This document shows, piece by piece, positions 14,704 through 15,434 of a stretch of 15,434 nucleotides of DNA (the first letter of the stretch is position 1; each line of letters starts with the position of its first letter). The position numbers were made by a program, and so were the translations under genes. Location of the stretch: positions 1 through 15,434 of the forward strand of contig JAGXHC010000164.1 of assembly GCA_024636405.1 (NCBI GenBank), read 5' to 3'. This DNA is from Sulfitobacter sp. (lineage in GTDB: Bacteria; Pseudomonadota; Alphaproteobacteria; Rhodobacterales; Rhodobacteraceae). The notes beneath the pieces were generated by a model. That model searched no databases. It worked only from the letters and a program-made list of their open reading frames with translations, and had not been told where the DNA came from.

Positions 14704-15434
14704 TTATTGCGCGGCCTTATCGACGTGCATGATACTGCTCAGGTATGCGCTCAGGTCGTCACGCAGATCGTCACGCGCCAGCCCGAAGGCGACCGTTGCC
14801 TGAAGAAACCCGGACTTGGACCCACAATCAAACCGCTGACCCCGGAACCGATAGCCGTAAACATTACGGTTCTGTTCAATTTCCGATGCAATCGCGTCGG
14901 TCAGCTGGATCTCGCCGCCTGAGCCGGATTTGAGCTGATTGAGATTCTGCAACACCGTCGGCGCAAGAATATAACGGCCGATCACTGCCAGATTGGATGG
15001 CGCTTCGCCTGCCTTGGGCTTTTCAACCATGCCTTTGACCTTGACCATTTGGCCAAGATCCTCGGAAACATCCAACATGCCATAAGAAGACGCCTTGTCC
15101 GGCGAAACTTCCATAGCGGCGACCATATTGCCACCTGTTTCTGCGTAGGCCTCGACCATTTGCTGCAGGCACGGTTTATCGGCCGCGATCACGTCATCGG
15201 GCAGCATGACGGCAAACGGTTCGTCCCCGATTAATCGCCGGGCACACCAGACCGCGTGACCCAGACCCATCGCCTTGTGCTGGCGAATATAGGCAATGGC
15301 CCCGCTGTCCATATTTGTGCTTTTCAAGACTTCAAGCAGTTGATCCTTACCGGCCTTGCGCAACGTGCGTTCCAGATCGGGGGCATGGTCGAAATAGTCT
15401 TCCAGCGCCGACTTGCCCCGCGCCGTGACGAAAA
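14704..15434 (-). CDS. galU: UTP-glucose-1-phosphate uridylyltransferase GalU, 3' part
   Basis: About 242 C-terminal residues of GalU, which makes UDP-glucose from UTP and glucose 1-phosphate. The N-terminal 50 or so residues, including the nucleotide-binding glycine-rich loop, lie beyond the window edge (the family has about 295). Visible are FVTARGKSALEDYFDHAP at the edge, LGHAVWCARRL, the MLPDD metal/nucleotide motif, MVEKPK, GGEIQLTDAI and FDCGSKSGFLQATVAFGL. The frame continues to the end of the sequence, so the TTG at 15363 is internal. It is the first visible gene of the minus-strand glycan cluster; any promoter is outside the window. Confidence 0.95.
   Translation of the reverse strand, partial: FVTARGKSALEDYFDHAPDLERTLRKAGKDQLLEVLKSTNMDSGAIAYIRQHKAMGLGHAVWCARRLIGDEPFAVMLPDDVIAADKPCLQQMVEAYAETGGNMVAAMEVSPDKASSYGMLDVSEDLGQMVKVKGMVEKPKAGEAPSNLAVIGRYILAPTVLQNLNQLKSGSGGEIQLTDAIASEIEQNRNVYGYRFRGQRFDCGSKSGFLQATVAFGLARDDLRDDLSAYLSSIMHVDKAAQ

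Noticed and set aside
14279..14803. 174-residue plus-strand open frame opposite galE and galU
   Set aside because: It is antisense to two strongly identified genes, with no motif.

Overview
The window looks like a chromosomal segment from an alphaproteobacterium, most likely a Rhodobacterales (roseobacter-type) species. The base composition is moderately GC-rich. The run rnd-kdsD-lptC-lptA-lptB-hpf-ptsN is a gene order I associate with that group, and roseobacters commonly carry phenylacetate (paa) genes. This placement comes from gene content and order, not from a search.

Region 1 (1-3467, plus strand) is the end of a phenylacetate catabolic operon: the C-terminal part of paaE (the reductase of the phenylacetyl-CoA epoxygenase), a full-length bifunctional paaZ (ring cleavage and aldehyde oxidation) and a PaaX-type repressor overlapping the end of paaZ. 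Region 2 (3545-6992, plus strand) is a compact unit for the outer envelope: a short RNase D, then KdsD (Kdo precursor synthesis), LptC, LptA and LptB (LPS transport). Several of its genes overlap by 1-4 bases. Region 3 (6993-8317) has a 250-base leader, then long-form HPF (ribosome hibernation) and PtsN (nitrogen-PTS EIIA).

Region 4 (8330-15434, all minus strand) meets region 3 tail to tail with only 12 bases between. In the direction of transcription it reads galU (cut by the window edge), galE, a GT4-type glycosyltransferase, a GT2-type glycosyltransferase, a large Branch/GT14-type glycosyltransferase with an extra C-terminal half, and a two-part sulfotransferase. Spacing is 45 bases or less at every junction, with a 4-base ATGA overlap at one. 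GalU and GalE would supply UDP-glucose and UDP-galactose, the three transferases would build and perhaps branch a glycan, and the last gene would sulfate it. The joint reading, a sulfated and branched surface glycan, is an inference. No polymerase, flippase or export gene lies inside the window.

The points most worth a second look are: the GT4 gene, whose plausible conserved N-terminus extends upstream of any canonical start codon; the tandem sulfotransferase, whose second half has lost the usual cofactor-binding loop; the GT14 protein with about 260 unexplained C-terminal residues; and a tryptophan in the iron-sulfur loop of PaaE. I saw no tRNA, rRNA, CRISPR array, insertion sequence or attachment site.
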